From NCBI GenBank assembly GCA_035697245.1, contig DASSDH010000109.1, positions 1 through 46,404 on the forward strand: 46,404 bases of DNA, given 5' to 3'. The position numbers and the translations under genes are program-made. Positions 19,004-26,336 of the stretch are shown piece after piece. The stretch is from JACVRX01 sp035697245 (GTDB lineage: Bacteria; Actinomycetota; Actinomycetes; Jiangellales; Jiangellaceae). Numbering within the stretch: position 1 is the first letter of the stretch; each line of letters begins with the position of its first letter. The notes beneath the pieces were generated by a model, which worked only from the letters and a program-made list of their open reading frames with translations, searched no databases and was not told the origin of the DNA.

Positions 19004-20149
19004 TCAGGCTCCCGCCAGGTCGCGCAGGCGCAGCGCTCCTGTCTGAGCATCCTCGTGGGAAGGAAGATAGACCCGCTGGACCGCGACCACGATGGCCTCG
19101 GCGACCACGTCACGGAAGGCGGGGCTGGCGAGGCGGTCGGCGTCGCCTTCGTTGGTGATGTATCCGAGCTCGACCCGAACCGCCGCCATCCGGGTATGGC
19201 GTAGCAGGTCCCATGTCTTCGCATGGCTCCGACAGTCGGCGAGATCGGTCCGGGCCACGATCTCTCGCTGGATCAAACCCGCGAACGTCTCGCCGATGAC
19301 GCTGTTGACGCCGGGCCGGTCGCTGCCGGGGCGGTCGCTGCCGTAGAAGTAAGTAGCGACGCCGGCGGCCACCGGGTTCGGGTGGGCGTCCACATGCAGT
19401 GATATGACCAGATTGGCGTTCGCCTCGTTGGCAAAATGCGCGCGGGTGTACTCCTCGAGTTCCTCGGTCAGCCCGGTCCCGCGGGTGAGATAGGCGTGCA
19501 CACCGGTCGCGCCGAGCCTGCCCTCGATCCGCGCGGCGAGATCCTCGACGATTCTCGCCTCTTCCAGACCATGACCGATGTTCCCTCGGTCCGGTCCGCC
19601 GTGGCCGGGGTCGACAACGACGATCTTGCCGGACAGCCGGGCTCCCGCCAGCCGCAGGGCTTCCCGGGCCCGAAGGTTGTCGGGACGGCCACCGGTGACG
19701 ATCGGCGCGAGTCGGGCAAGTGCCTTGAAGGTGCCGGGTCCGCAGGTTCCGTCTGCCGGCAGCCCCACGTTGCGCTGGAACTCCCGCAGTGCCTCACCGG
19801 TGCGCGGGCCGAACACTCCGTCGACCCGGCCCACTTCGAACCCCAACTCGGTGAGCCGCCGCTGCAAGCTGAGCACGTCGTCACCCGCCTGCGGGTTGGC
19901 GACCACATAGGACAGCAGACGGTCACCAAGCCGCCAACGGGCCTCGTCGAGCACGCGATAGGTCGTAGCGCCGACGACTCCATCGGCTGACAGGCCTCGT
20001 TCTTGCTGGAACAGCAAGACAGCCCGGTACACGTCGTCGTCGAACACGTCCGAATCGCGCGTGTCGAGAAGTCCGAGTTGGTGCAGCTTTGCCCGGATCT
20101 CCGCAACGGCCGGGCCAGTGTCACCGAGCCGGTAGCGCTGGGGGGTCAT
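19004..20149 (-). CDS. cwlM: CwlM-like N-acetylmuramoyl-L-alanine amidase
   Basis: A 381-residue protein without a signal peptide. Two peptidoglycan-binding domains (about 10-70 and 90-150, each with the LG...DG.FGP/V.T pattern) precede an Amidase_3 domain (about 185-360). Zinc and catalytic residues of Amidase_3 are visible: His in VVVDPGHGG, Glu in EEARIVEDL, His in SLHVDAH and Glu in VELGYITNEGD. In mycobacteria CwlM is cytoplasmic and activates MurA when phosphorylated, so a regulatory role in early peptidoglycan synthesis is likely here too (inference). A tandem GSDRP repeat lies inside the amidase domain. It sits 71 bases after trxA. Confidence 0.88.
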   Translation of the reverse strand: MTPQRYRLGDTGPAVAEIRAKLHQLGLLDTRDSDVFDDDVYRAVLLFQQERGLSADGVVGATTYRVLDEARWRLGDRLLSYVVANPQAGDDVLSLQRRLTELGFEVGRVDGVFGPRTGEALREFQRNVGLPADGTCGPGTFKALARLAPIVTGGRPDNLRAREALRLAGARLSGKIVVVDPGHGGPDRGNIGHGLEEARIVEDLAARIEGRLGATGVHAYLTRGTGLTEELEEYTRAHFANEANANLVISLHVDAHPNPVAAGVATYFYGSDRPGSDRPGVNSVIGETFAGLIQREIVARTDLADCRSHAKTWDLLRHTRMAAVRVELGYITNEGDADRLASPAFRDVVAEAIVVAVQRVYLPSHEDAQTGALRLRDLAGA

Positions 20150-20220
20150 CGGTCCGCGCCGCCCTCCGCAAGTCTGACCGTTGCCGCGATCGTACCCGCG
20201 GGTCGGCCTCCGCCTTGACG

Positions 20221-20544
20221 TCAGGCGGTGTAGGGCTCCAGGTCGCGCAGGAGAGCCGCCTTGGGTTTGGCGCCGATGATCTGCTTGACAACGTGGCCGC
20301 CGGAGAACACGTTCAGCGCCGGAATCGAAGTGATCCGGTACGCGGCGGCAGTCTCGGGGTTCTCGTCGACGTTGAGCTTGACGATGTCGAGTTTGCTCTG
20401 GTTGGCAGCGATCTCTTCCAGCACCGGGGCGATCATCCGGCACGGGCCGCACCATTCGGCCCAGAAGTCGACCAGAACCGGCTTGTCGTTCTCGAGCACG
20501 GTCTGAACGAAGTCATTGTCGGTGACGTGTTTGATGTCGCCCAC
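20221..20544 (-). CDS. trxA: Thioredoxin
   Basis: A 107-residue thioredoxin with the active site WCGPC (Cys32 and Cys35) and the cis-proline region RITSIPALNVF. It reduces protein disulfides and is itself reduced by TrxB. The GTG start at 20544 has GGAAGG upstream. It lies 26 bases after trxB and is probably co-transcribed from the SigR-type promoter. Confidence 0.97.
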   Translation of the reverse strand: MGDIKHVTDNDFVQTVLENDKPVLVDFWAEWCGPCRMIAPVLEEIAANQSKLDIVKLNVDENPETAAAYRITSIPALNVFSGGHVVKQIIGAKPKAALLRDLEPYTA

Positions 20545-20570
20545 AGGGATCCTTCCGAATGAGTCGATGG

Positions 20571-21554
20571 TCAGTGCTCGACCGCCGCCAGTTCGGCAGC
20601 GGGTTCAACGACGGCCGTGGTGTCTTCGTATGCGGCGAGAAACCGCTCCGCGTCCAACGCGGCCTCGCATCCGGTGCCCGCCGCGGTTACGGCTTGCCGG
20701 TAGATGTGGTCGACCAGGTCGCCGGCGGCGAACACGCCGATCACGTTCGTCCGCGTCGTGGGATGCTCGACCAGGACGTAGCCGTTCTCGTTCCGGTGCA
20801 CCTGGCCGGCGACAAGCTCCGACCGTGGGTCGTGTCCGATCGCGACGAACAGGCCGCTCACAGCAAGGTTCCGTACCGCGCCGGTGACCGTGTCGCGCAG
20901 CGTCAGGGCGGAGACCTTGTCCTCACCGAGGATGTCGACGACCTCGGCGTTCCAGATGAACTCGATCTTGTCGTTGGCGAAGGCTCGCTCCTGCATGACC
21001 TTCGATGCCCGAAGTTCGCCCCGGCGATGGATCACGTACACCTTCCGGGCAAACCTGGTCAAGAAGGTCGCCTCTTCCATCGCGGAGTCACCGCCGCCGA
21101 CGACAGCAATGTCCTGGTCGCGGAAGAAAAAGCCGTCGCAGGTGGCGCACCACGAGACCCCATGTCCGGACAGCCGCTTCTCGTTCGGCAGGCCGAGCTC
21201 GCGATACCGCGAACCCATGGCGAGGATTACCGTGCGGGTCCGGTACTCGTTGCCGGAACCGTCCCGAACGATCTTGATCTCGCCGGTGAGGTCGACCGCT
21301 TCGGCGTCGTCGGTGATGATCTCGGCGCCGAACCGCTCGGCCTGGGCGCGCATCTCGTCCATCAACGCGGGGCCCATGATCCCGTCGCGGAAGCCGGGGT
21401 AGTTCTCGACCTCGGTGGTGTTCATCAATGCGCCGCCCCAGCTCACCGAACCCTCGAGTACGAGAGGGGCCAGCCGAGCCCGGGCCGCGTAGATTGCGGC
21501 GGTGTAGCCCGCGGGGCCGGAGCCGATGATGATGACGTTACGGACGTCGGTCAA
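20571..21554 (-). CDS. trxB: Thioredoxin reductase
   Basis: An FAD/NADPH enzyme that reduces thioredoxin. Seen: FAD-binding NVIIIGSGPAGYTAA, the redox-active CATC (about 136-139), NADPH-binding IAVVGGGDSAMEEA with HRRGELRAS, and a second FAD motif GVFAAGDLVDHIYRQAVTAAGTGCEAA. I chose the TTG start at 21554 because GGAAGG sits at ideal spacing upstream and homologues begin with a short residue run before DVRNVIIIG. An ATG at 21569 (5 residues longer) has no ribosome binding site and is the alternative. The last 20 residues are Ala/Glu-rich. Confidence 0.95.
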   Translation of the reverse strand: MTDVRNVIIIGSGPAGYTAAIYAARARLAPLVLEGSVSWGGALMNTTEVENYPGFRDGIMGPALMDEMRAQAERFGAEIITDDAEAVDLTGEIKIVRDGSGNEYRTRTVILAMGSRYRELGLPNEKRLSGHGVSWCATCDGFFFRDQDIAVVGGGDSAMEEATFLTRFARKVYVIHRRGELRASKVMQERAFANDKIEFIWNAEVVDILGEDKVSALTLRDTVTGAVRNLAVSGLFVAIGHDPRSELVAGQVHRNENGYVLVEHPTTRTNVIGVFAAGDLVDHIYRQAVTAAGTGCEAALDAERFLAAYEDTTAVVEPAAELAAVEH

Positions 21555-21617
21555 TCTGGTGCCTTCCATGACGGTCGTCGGGAACGACTGAGGCGTCCCT
21601 GCGATCCTGCCCCTCTC

Positions 21618-21644
21618 AACGGATCTTAAGCTGCCGGCATTCCC
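21618..21644 (-). promoter_or_regulatory. SigR/SigH-type promoter of trxBA
   Basis: On the minus strand GGGAAT (21639-21644) and GTT (21618-21620) are separated by exactly 18 bases. This is the GGAAT-N18-GTT element known for the thiol-stress sigma factor SigR of Streptomyces and close to SigH elements of mycobacteria. The expected start near 21611 leaves a leader of about 55 bases. It predicts induction of trxB-trxA by disulfide stress. Confidence 0.75.
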
Positions 21645-21674
21645 ACGCCTTGGCGACCACGGACGCGGCGAACA

Positions 21675-22484
21675 TCATTCGATCGGCACGGTGAGCTCGC
21701 GCAGCGCTTCGGCCACACCGGCACCGCAGGCGGGCAGGACGAAGCCTCGGGCAACGCCTGCCTCGCCGGCCTCGACGACCACGAGCACTGCTCCAGGTTG
21801 CCCGATGTCGGTACTCGCGACACCGATCAGTTCGGTGTCGAGCTCGCGGGCGAGCATGAGGCCGCAGTCAGCGGCAAACAGCGGCGAAGCCCTCGAGTCA
21901 CCCCGGGCCGAGAGATCGGCGGCAGCGACCGCCCGGATCTGTTCGGTAAGAGTAGTGCGCTCCGCAGGCGCCGGTAGCGGTGGCTCCGGCGCGGCAGCCT
22001 CCGCCCCACCGGCTGCCTCGTCCTCGAGGCTGCCCGCTACTGCGCCGCTGTCGTTGTCGTCGCCGGAATCCGCGGCAGCACCCTCCGCACTCGTCGTGTC
22101 AGCCGAGTCCTCACCACCAGAGGTAGCAACGACGTAGCCACCGAAGGCCACAGCCGCAACGGTGGCCGCCGCCGCCAGTAGCTGAGGAAGTCGGCGACGG
22201 AACGGATGGATCGTCGCCGTCGACGCGGGCACAGGCTCACGGCGAGCCTGCACGCGTTCGGCCGCGATCGCGCTATCGATGCGCGCGGCTACGGCGGCGG
22301 GCATCGTGATCTCTGCCGGTGCCCCGGCCAGTCGGTCGCGGACGTCGCCGAGTCCGTTGAGGGTCGCTGAACACGTCGGACACTGCGCCAGGTGCTCGCG
22401 GACGTCGGTGGCCGCGGGTTGGTCGAGCAGGCCGTCGTCGTACTCCGCGAGCACCACGGCGTCGAGGTGGCCATCGGTCGTCAC
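21675..22484 (-). CDS. Anti-sigma factor with zinc-finger domain (probable anti-SigM)
   Basis: A 269-residue membrane anti-sigma factor. The N-terminal domain has the zinc motif His31-x3-Cys35-x2-Cys38 (HLAQCPTC) of the ZAS family. A single membrane segment follows near residues 108-128 (LLAAAATVAAVAFGGYVV), then an acidic linker and an extracellular domain of about 100 residues. The GTG start overlaps the sigM stop (GTGA), the usual arrangement for a sigma/anti-sigma pair, so it most likely holds SigM at the membrane. trxB follows after its own promoter. Confidence 0.88.
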   Translation of the reverse strand: MTTDGHLDAVVLAEYDDGLLDQPAATDVREHLAQCPTCSATLNGLGDVRDRLAGAPAEITMPAAVAARIDSAIAAERVQARREPVPASTATIHPFRRRLPQLLAAAATVAAVAFGGYVVATSGGEDSADTTSAEGAAADSGDDNDSGAVAGSLEDEAAGGAEAAAPEPPLPAPAERTTLTEQIRAVAAADLSARGDSRASPLFAADCGLMLARELDTELIGVASTDIGQPGAVLVVVEAGEAGVARGFVLPACGAGVAEALRELTVPIE

Positions 22485-23086
22485 GGCTCACCTCCCAGAA
22501 CTCTGGTGTCCACGTGCGCTGGCGTGGATGTGACGTCGCGGGCGGGTGCGGGGTTCCCAGCGGCCAGCAGGGGGAGTAGCCGCGCCCGCCCTCGAGCGCA
22601 CCGGCTCTTCACCGTCCCGACCGGGCAGCCGAGCATCTCTGCGGCCTCCGCCACCGGGTAGCCCTCCATATCGACCAGCACGACGGCGAGTCGCTGCTCT
22701 GCGGGCAACGTCGCTAGCGCCGCCTCGACGTCGAGCCGGGTCGCCGCACGACTGCCCGGATCAGGGCCCAACGAGGGCGGATCAAGGTCGTCGTTCCATG
22801 CCACCGATGGCCGGGAAGCCGCCAGCCGGATCCGGTCCAAGCAGGCGTTGACGACGATCCGGTGCAGCCAGGTCGTGACGGAGGCATCGCCTCTGAACGA
22901 GGAGGCCCGCCGAAACGCGTTGATCAACGCGTCCTGCACGGCGTCGGCGGCATCCTCGGGGTTTCCGAGCGTCCGCAGCGCGACCGCCCACAACCGATCC
23001 CGATGTCGACGGACGAGCACGCCAAACGCTTCGTCGTCTCCCGCGACATGGCGGCGCAGCAGCTCCGCGTCGTCGGGGTCGCTCAC
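22481..23086 (-). CDS. sigM: ECF sigma factor, SigM-like
   Basis: A 201-residue extracytoplasmic-function sigma factor. Region 2 includes LLRRHVAGDDEAFGVLVRRHRDRLWAVALRTLGNPEDAADAVQDALINAFRR; region 4 includes LATLPAEQRLAVVLVDMEGYPVAEAAEMLGCPVGTVKSRCARGRARL. The name rests on the SigM position between the murJ/pseudokinase genes and trxBA in actinobacteria. GTG start with GGAGGT upstream, overlapping the pseudokinase stop. Members of this locus respond to envelope or oxidative stress. Confidence 0.9.
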   Translation of the reverse strand: MSDPDDAELLRRHVAGDDEAFGVLVRRHRDRLWAVALRTLGNPEDAADAVQDALINAFRRASSFRGDASVTTWLHRIVVNACLDRIRLAASRPSVAWNDDLDPPSLGPDPGSRAATRLDVEAALATLPAEQRLAVVLVDMEGYPVAEAAEMLGCPVGTVKSRCARGRARLLPLLAAGNPAPARDVTSTPAHVDTRVLGGEP

Positions 23087-24618
23087 CCGAGCACCTCCAC
23101 CTCGGACACGCCGCCGCGGAAGTCACCGCCGTCCGGTGGCAGGCGCGTGAACCACACCAGCACGTACCTGGTCGTGACCGGCGTGTCAAGGCTTACCGGC
23201 ACCGCCTGTTCGGTCTTCGCGGCCTCTGCCACCACGGTCCACTCGTCGATGGTTCCTGGCGGCTCAGCGGCGGCCTCCGGGGCAGCCCGAATCTCGATGT
23301 CTGAATCGGGACTGACCAAGGTCAGGTTGAGACCAGAGACGGCGACGGCGGCACCCAGGTCGAGGTAGATGCCAACCCCGGGTTTCTGGAGCTCTATCGG
23401 GTCGAAGTACCTCATAGTGGTCCAGGAGGTCGACGGGTCGCCGTCGATGGCGAGTTGCGTGTCCTGCGGGTTCTCATCGCCGCTGCCATCTGGCGGCGGG
23501 TCGAAATCGGTGGCAGCAGAGATCGCCACCGGTGCGGCTTCAGGCGCGGGAGGAGGCGCCGCGACGCTGGTCGTCGTCGGGGCCGCCTCGGGGCTGGGTT
23601 CGCTGCCGTCGTCGTCGCTGTTGACCGTGCTGCGCAGGAGTTCGAGACCCAGCAGCGTCACCCCGCCGAGGAGCAGCGTGCCGACCAGCACGCCCAAGGC
23701 GCGGGCGAGCCCGGACCGCCGTCGAGGTGGCTCGTGGGCCCGTCGGGCCGGTGCGGGGGTGGGCGCCGGTGACACCACCGGATCGTCGATCACGGCCGGC
23801 GGCCGGTCGGTGTCGGTCCCGCCGTCGCCGAACCCGCCGATCAGGCCGTTGAGCCGACTCCCGCTCACGCCCACCGTCAAGGCCTCGAGCACATCGGCCG
23901 GACTGCGCAAGGGTGGTTCGTTGTGGCGCGCCGAATTTCCGAGCGTGCGGTCGACGACCTCGTCGAGTAGGCGCGGGACTCCGGGGCGGACCTGCCGGGG
24001 CGACGCGACCCGGCCGTCGATGTGCGGTGCGGCCGGCAGCCCGTGGCCGGCCCCGCCGGGCCATCGTGCAGTGAGCGCGGCGTAGAGCAGACTGCCGACG
24101 CCGGCGGCATCGAGCACGGCTGGGTCGGCGCTGTTCGCCGCGTGCAACGCCGCTTCGGTGGCGAGACCGGCGATCTTGACCCGCCCGTCAGGGGTGATGA
24201 CGACGCTGCCCGGCCGGAGCAACTGGTGCGTCAGTCCCTCTTCGTGTGCGGTGGCCATCGCCGCCGCAACCTCCTGGGCCAAAGCAGCGGCTTGCTCGGA
24301 GCTGAGTGGGCCGTCGGCCAAGACCGTGGTGAGACTTCGGCCCGATGTCCACTCCCGCACGACGTATGCCACGCCATCCTCGACGTCGACGTCGAGCACC
24401 TGCAGGAACCGCGAGTCGCGCACCTGTGCCGCGGCACGGGCAGCGGCAGTCATCCGCGCGGCCCGCGGGTCGTCGGCCGACAGCGTCTGGACGTAAACAG
24501 CCCGGCTGAGAACCTCGTCGACCGCCCGCCAGGACCGCACACCTCCCACCTGGTCGAGGAGGTCCTCGACCCGGTAGCGCCCGGCCAGGATGCGACTGGG
24601 GCCGGCCTGCTCGCTCAC
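23083..24618 (-). CDS. MurJ-associated membrane pseudokinase
   Basis: A 511-residue protein related to Ser/Thr kinases but probably inactive. The fold is recognisable at about 10-250 (LAGRYRVEDLLDQVGGVRSWRAVD, WTSGRSLTTVLADGPL), yet the catalytic HRD is replaced by HQLLRPGSVVI and the DFG by AGL, so the catalytic and magnesium-binding aspartates are missing. A membrane segment lies near 300-325, followed by a Pro/Glu linker and an extracellular discoidin-like domain (AIDGDPSTSWTTMRYFDP). In Mycobacterium tuberculosis the equivalent pseudokinase is fused to MurJ and recruits FhaA; here it is a separate gene overlapping murJ by GTGA. Confidence 0.88.
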   Translation of the reverse strand: MSEQAGPSRILAGRYRVEDLLDQVGGVRSWRAVDEVLSRAVYVQTLSADDPRAARMTAAARAAAQVRDSRFLQVLDVDVEDGVAYVVREWTSGRSLTTVLADGPLSSEQAAALAQEVAAAMATAHEEGLTHQLLRPGSVVITPDGRVKIAGLATEAALHAANSADPAVLDAAGVGSLLYAALTARWPGGAGHGLPAAPHIDGRVASPRQVRPGVPRLLDEVVDRTLGNSARHNEPPLRSPADVLEALTVGVSGSRLNGLIGGFGDGGTDTDRPPAVIDDPVVSPAPTPAPARRAHEPPRRRSGLARALGVLVGTLLLGGVTLLGLELLRSTVNSDDDGSEPSPEAAPTTTSVAAPPPAPEAAPVAISAATDFDPPPDGSGDENPQDTQLAIDGDPSTSWTTMRYFDPIELQKPGVGIYLDLGAAVAVSGLNLTLVSPDSDIEIRAAPEAAAEPPGTIDEWTVVAEAAKTEQAVPVSLDTPVTTRYVLVWFTRLPPDGGDFRGGVSEVEVLG

Positions 24619-26336
24619 GGCTCTCCCGCTCTCGGACGGGGTTCCGTGTCGCCAACCCCGCTGTCCCGCACGTCCATGCTAGGCGGCGTCCGGCCCAGCC
24701 GACGCCTCACCAGAGCGACGGCTTCGCGGACCTCCGAGATCCGGACCAGATAGGCGAACGTGACGAACGCAGTGAGGCCGACGGTTCCGCCCGCGGCGAC
24801 GGCGAGGAGGTTGCCGAGCCAACCAGGTAGGCCGGCGAGTAGGTCATTGAGGAGCGCGGCCAGCCCGTACGCGAGCAACGCCGCAAACCCCGCAGGAATC
24901 GCCAGCCGAATGATGTGCAGGACCAGTGGCCATCGGCGCAGGCCTGTCAGTCTCCGGCCGAGTGATCCGATGCTGACCGCGGCTCCGAGGATGTACGCCA
25001 CGCTGTAGCCACTGGCCAACAGAACCGTTGCGCGGGAGGGCGCGAACGCGGCGATCAGCAGGGCAGAGATCACCATCGTCCCTGCCACCGACAGCTGGAC
25101 GAAGAACGGTGTGCGCGTGTCCTGGAGTGCGTAGAAGCCGCGCAAGACGAGGTAGTGGACGGTGAACGCGACCAGGCCCGGAAGCAGGGCCACCAGGGTG
25201 ACCGCGAGCACACCGGTCTCACCGGTGGCGGCGCCGTGGTCGAACAGCAGAGCCACGAGCGGGACGGACAATGCGGCGAGCAGGGCGGCCACGGGGATGA
25301 TCACGGCCAGGCAGATCCTGATCCCGCTCACCAGCCGGTCCCGGACCAGCGTGAGGTCGCCGTCGGCGGCGTGGCTGGACAGCCTGGGCAGCAGGGCGGT
25401 CGCCAGCGACACCGTGATGACCGAGTGCGGAACCATCGTGATCAACATCGCGTTCGCGTAGACCGAGAAGCCCGCGCCCGATGTTCCGGAGCCGACTACT
25501 GCCTGGGCCGACCCTCCGGTCGCTGCCTTGACGACGAACAGGTAGGCCACCTGGTTGACCAGGACGAAGGCGATCGTCCACAGCCCGAGCCGAGCAGCAT
25601 GACCGAGCCCGGCGCGTCGCCAGTCCGTCCGCAGCCGGATGTGGAATCCCGCCCGGCGCAGCACCGGGACCAGGGCAAGCGCCTGCACGGCGACCCCGCA
25701 CGTCGAACCCAGACCCAGAAAGAGGATCTCCCCGTCGGTGAAGGGCTCGGGAGTCTTCTGGCCCACGACGAGCAAGTACGAGGCGAACACGCTGATGACG
25801 ACGACGTTGTTGAGTATCGGCGCCCACATCATCGGCCCGAACCGGCCGCGGGCGTTCAGCATCTGCCCGACCAACACGTACAGGCCGTAGAAGAAGATCT
25901 GCGGCAGGCAGAATCGGGCAAAGAGCACCATGTTGTCGAAGAACGGTTCCAACTCGGGGCTGCGGTACTTCGAGTTGACGAACGTCGCGACGATCAGCGG
26001 GGCGGCGAGCACAGCTACGACCGTGGCCGCCCCGAGGACCACGACCACCACACTGAACAACCGCTGGCTGTAGGCTTCCCCGCCGTCGGCGTCTTCCTTG
26101 ATTGCCCGCACGAGCACCGGAACGAGCACCGAGTTCAAAATCCCGCCGCCGACGAGGATGTAGAGCGTGGTCGGGATGACGTTGGGCACGTTGAACGTGT
26201 CGGCCGTCACAGTTGCGAGCCCTAACGTTGCCGCGATCACCGCCGCTTTGGCGAAGCCGGTGATCCGCGACACCACCGTGCCGGTGGCCATGATGGCGCT
26301 GGAGCCGAGCAAGCCGCCTTGGGTGCTCACCGTCAC
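24615..26336 (-). CDS. murJ: Lipid II flippase MurJ
   Basis: A 573-residue member of the MviN/MurJ family that moves lipid II across the membrane for peptidoglycan synthesis. It starts with SSAIMATGTVVSRITGFAKAAVIAATLG, containing the conserved arginine of helix 1, and continues with about 14 hydrophobic segments typical of the family. The C-terminal tail is short and soluble, without the fused kinase-like domain of mycobacterial MviN, because that domain is encoded by the next gene. GTG start with GGGAG, overlapping DUF6049 by GTGA. Confidence 0.95.
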   Translation of the reverse strand: MTVSTQGGLLGSSAIMATGTVVSRITGFAKAAVIAATLGLATVTADTFNVPNVIPTTLYILVGGGILNSVLVPVLVRAIKEDADGGEAYSQRLFSVVVVVLGAATVVAVLAAPLIVATFVNSKYRSPELEPFFDNMVLFARFCLPQIFFYGLYVLVGQMLNARGRFGPMMWAPILNNVVVISVFASYLLVVGQKTPEPFTDGEILFLGLGSTCGVAVQALALVPVLRRAGFHIRLRTDWRRAGLGHAARLGLWTIAFVLVNQVAYLFVVKAATGGSAQAVVGSGTSGAGFSVYANAMLITMVPHSVITVSLATALLPRLSSHAADGDLTLVRDRLVSGIRICLAVIIPVAALLAALSVPLVALLFDHGAATGETGVLAVTLVALLPGLVAFTVHYLVLRGFYALQDTRTPFFVQLSVAGTMVISALLIAAFAPSRATVLLASGYSVAYILGAAVSIGSLGRRLTGLRRWPLVLHIIRLAIPAGFAALLAYGLAALLNDLLAGLPGWLGNLLAVAAGGTVGLTAFVTFAYLVRISEVREAVALVRRRLGRTPPSMDVRDSGVGDTEPRPRAGEP

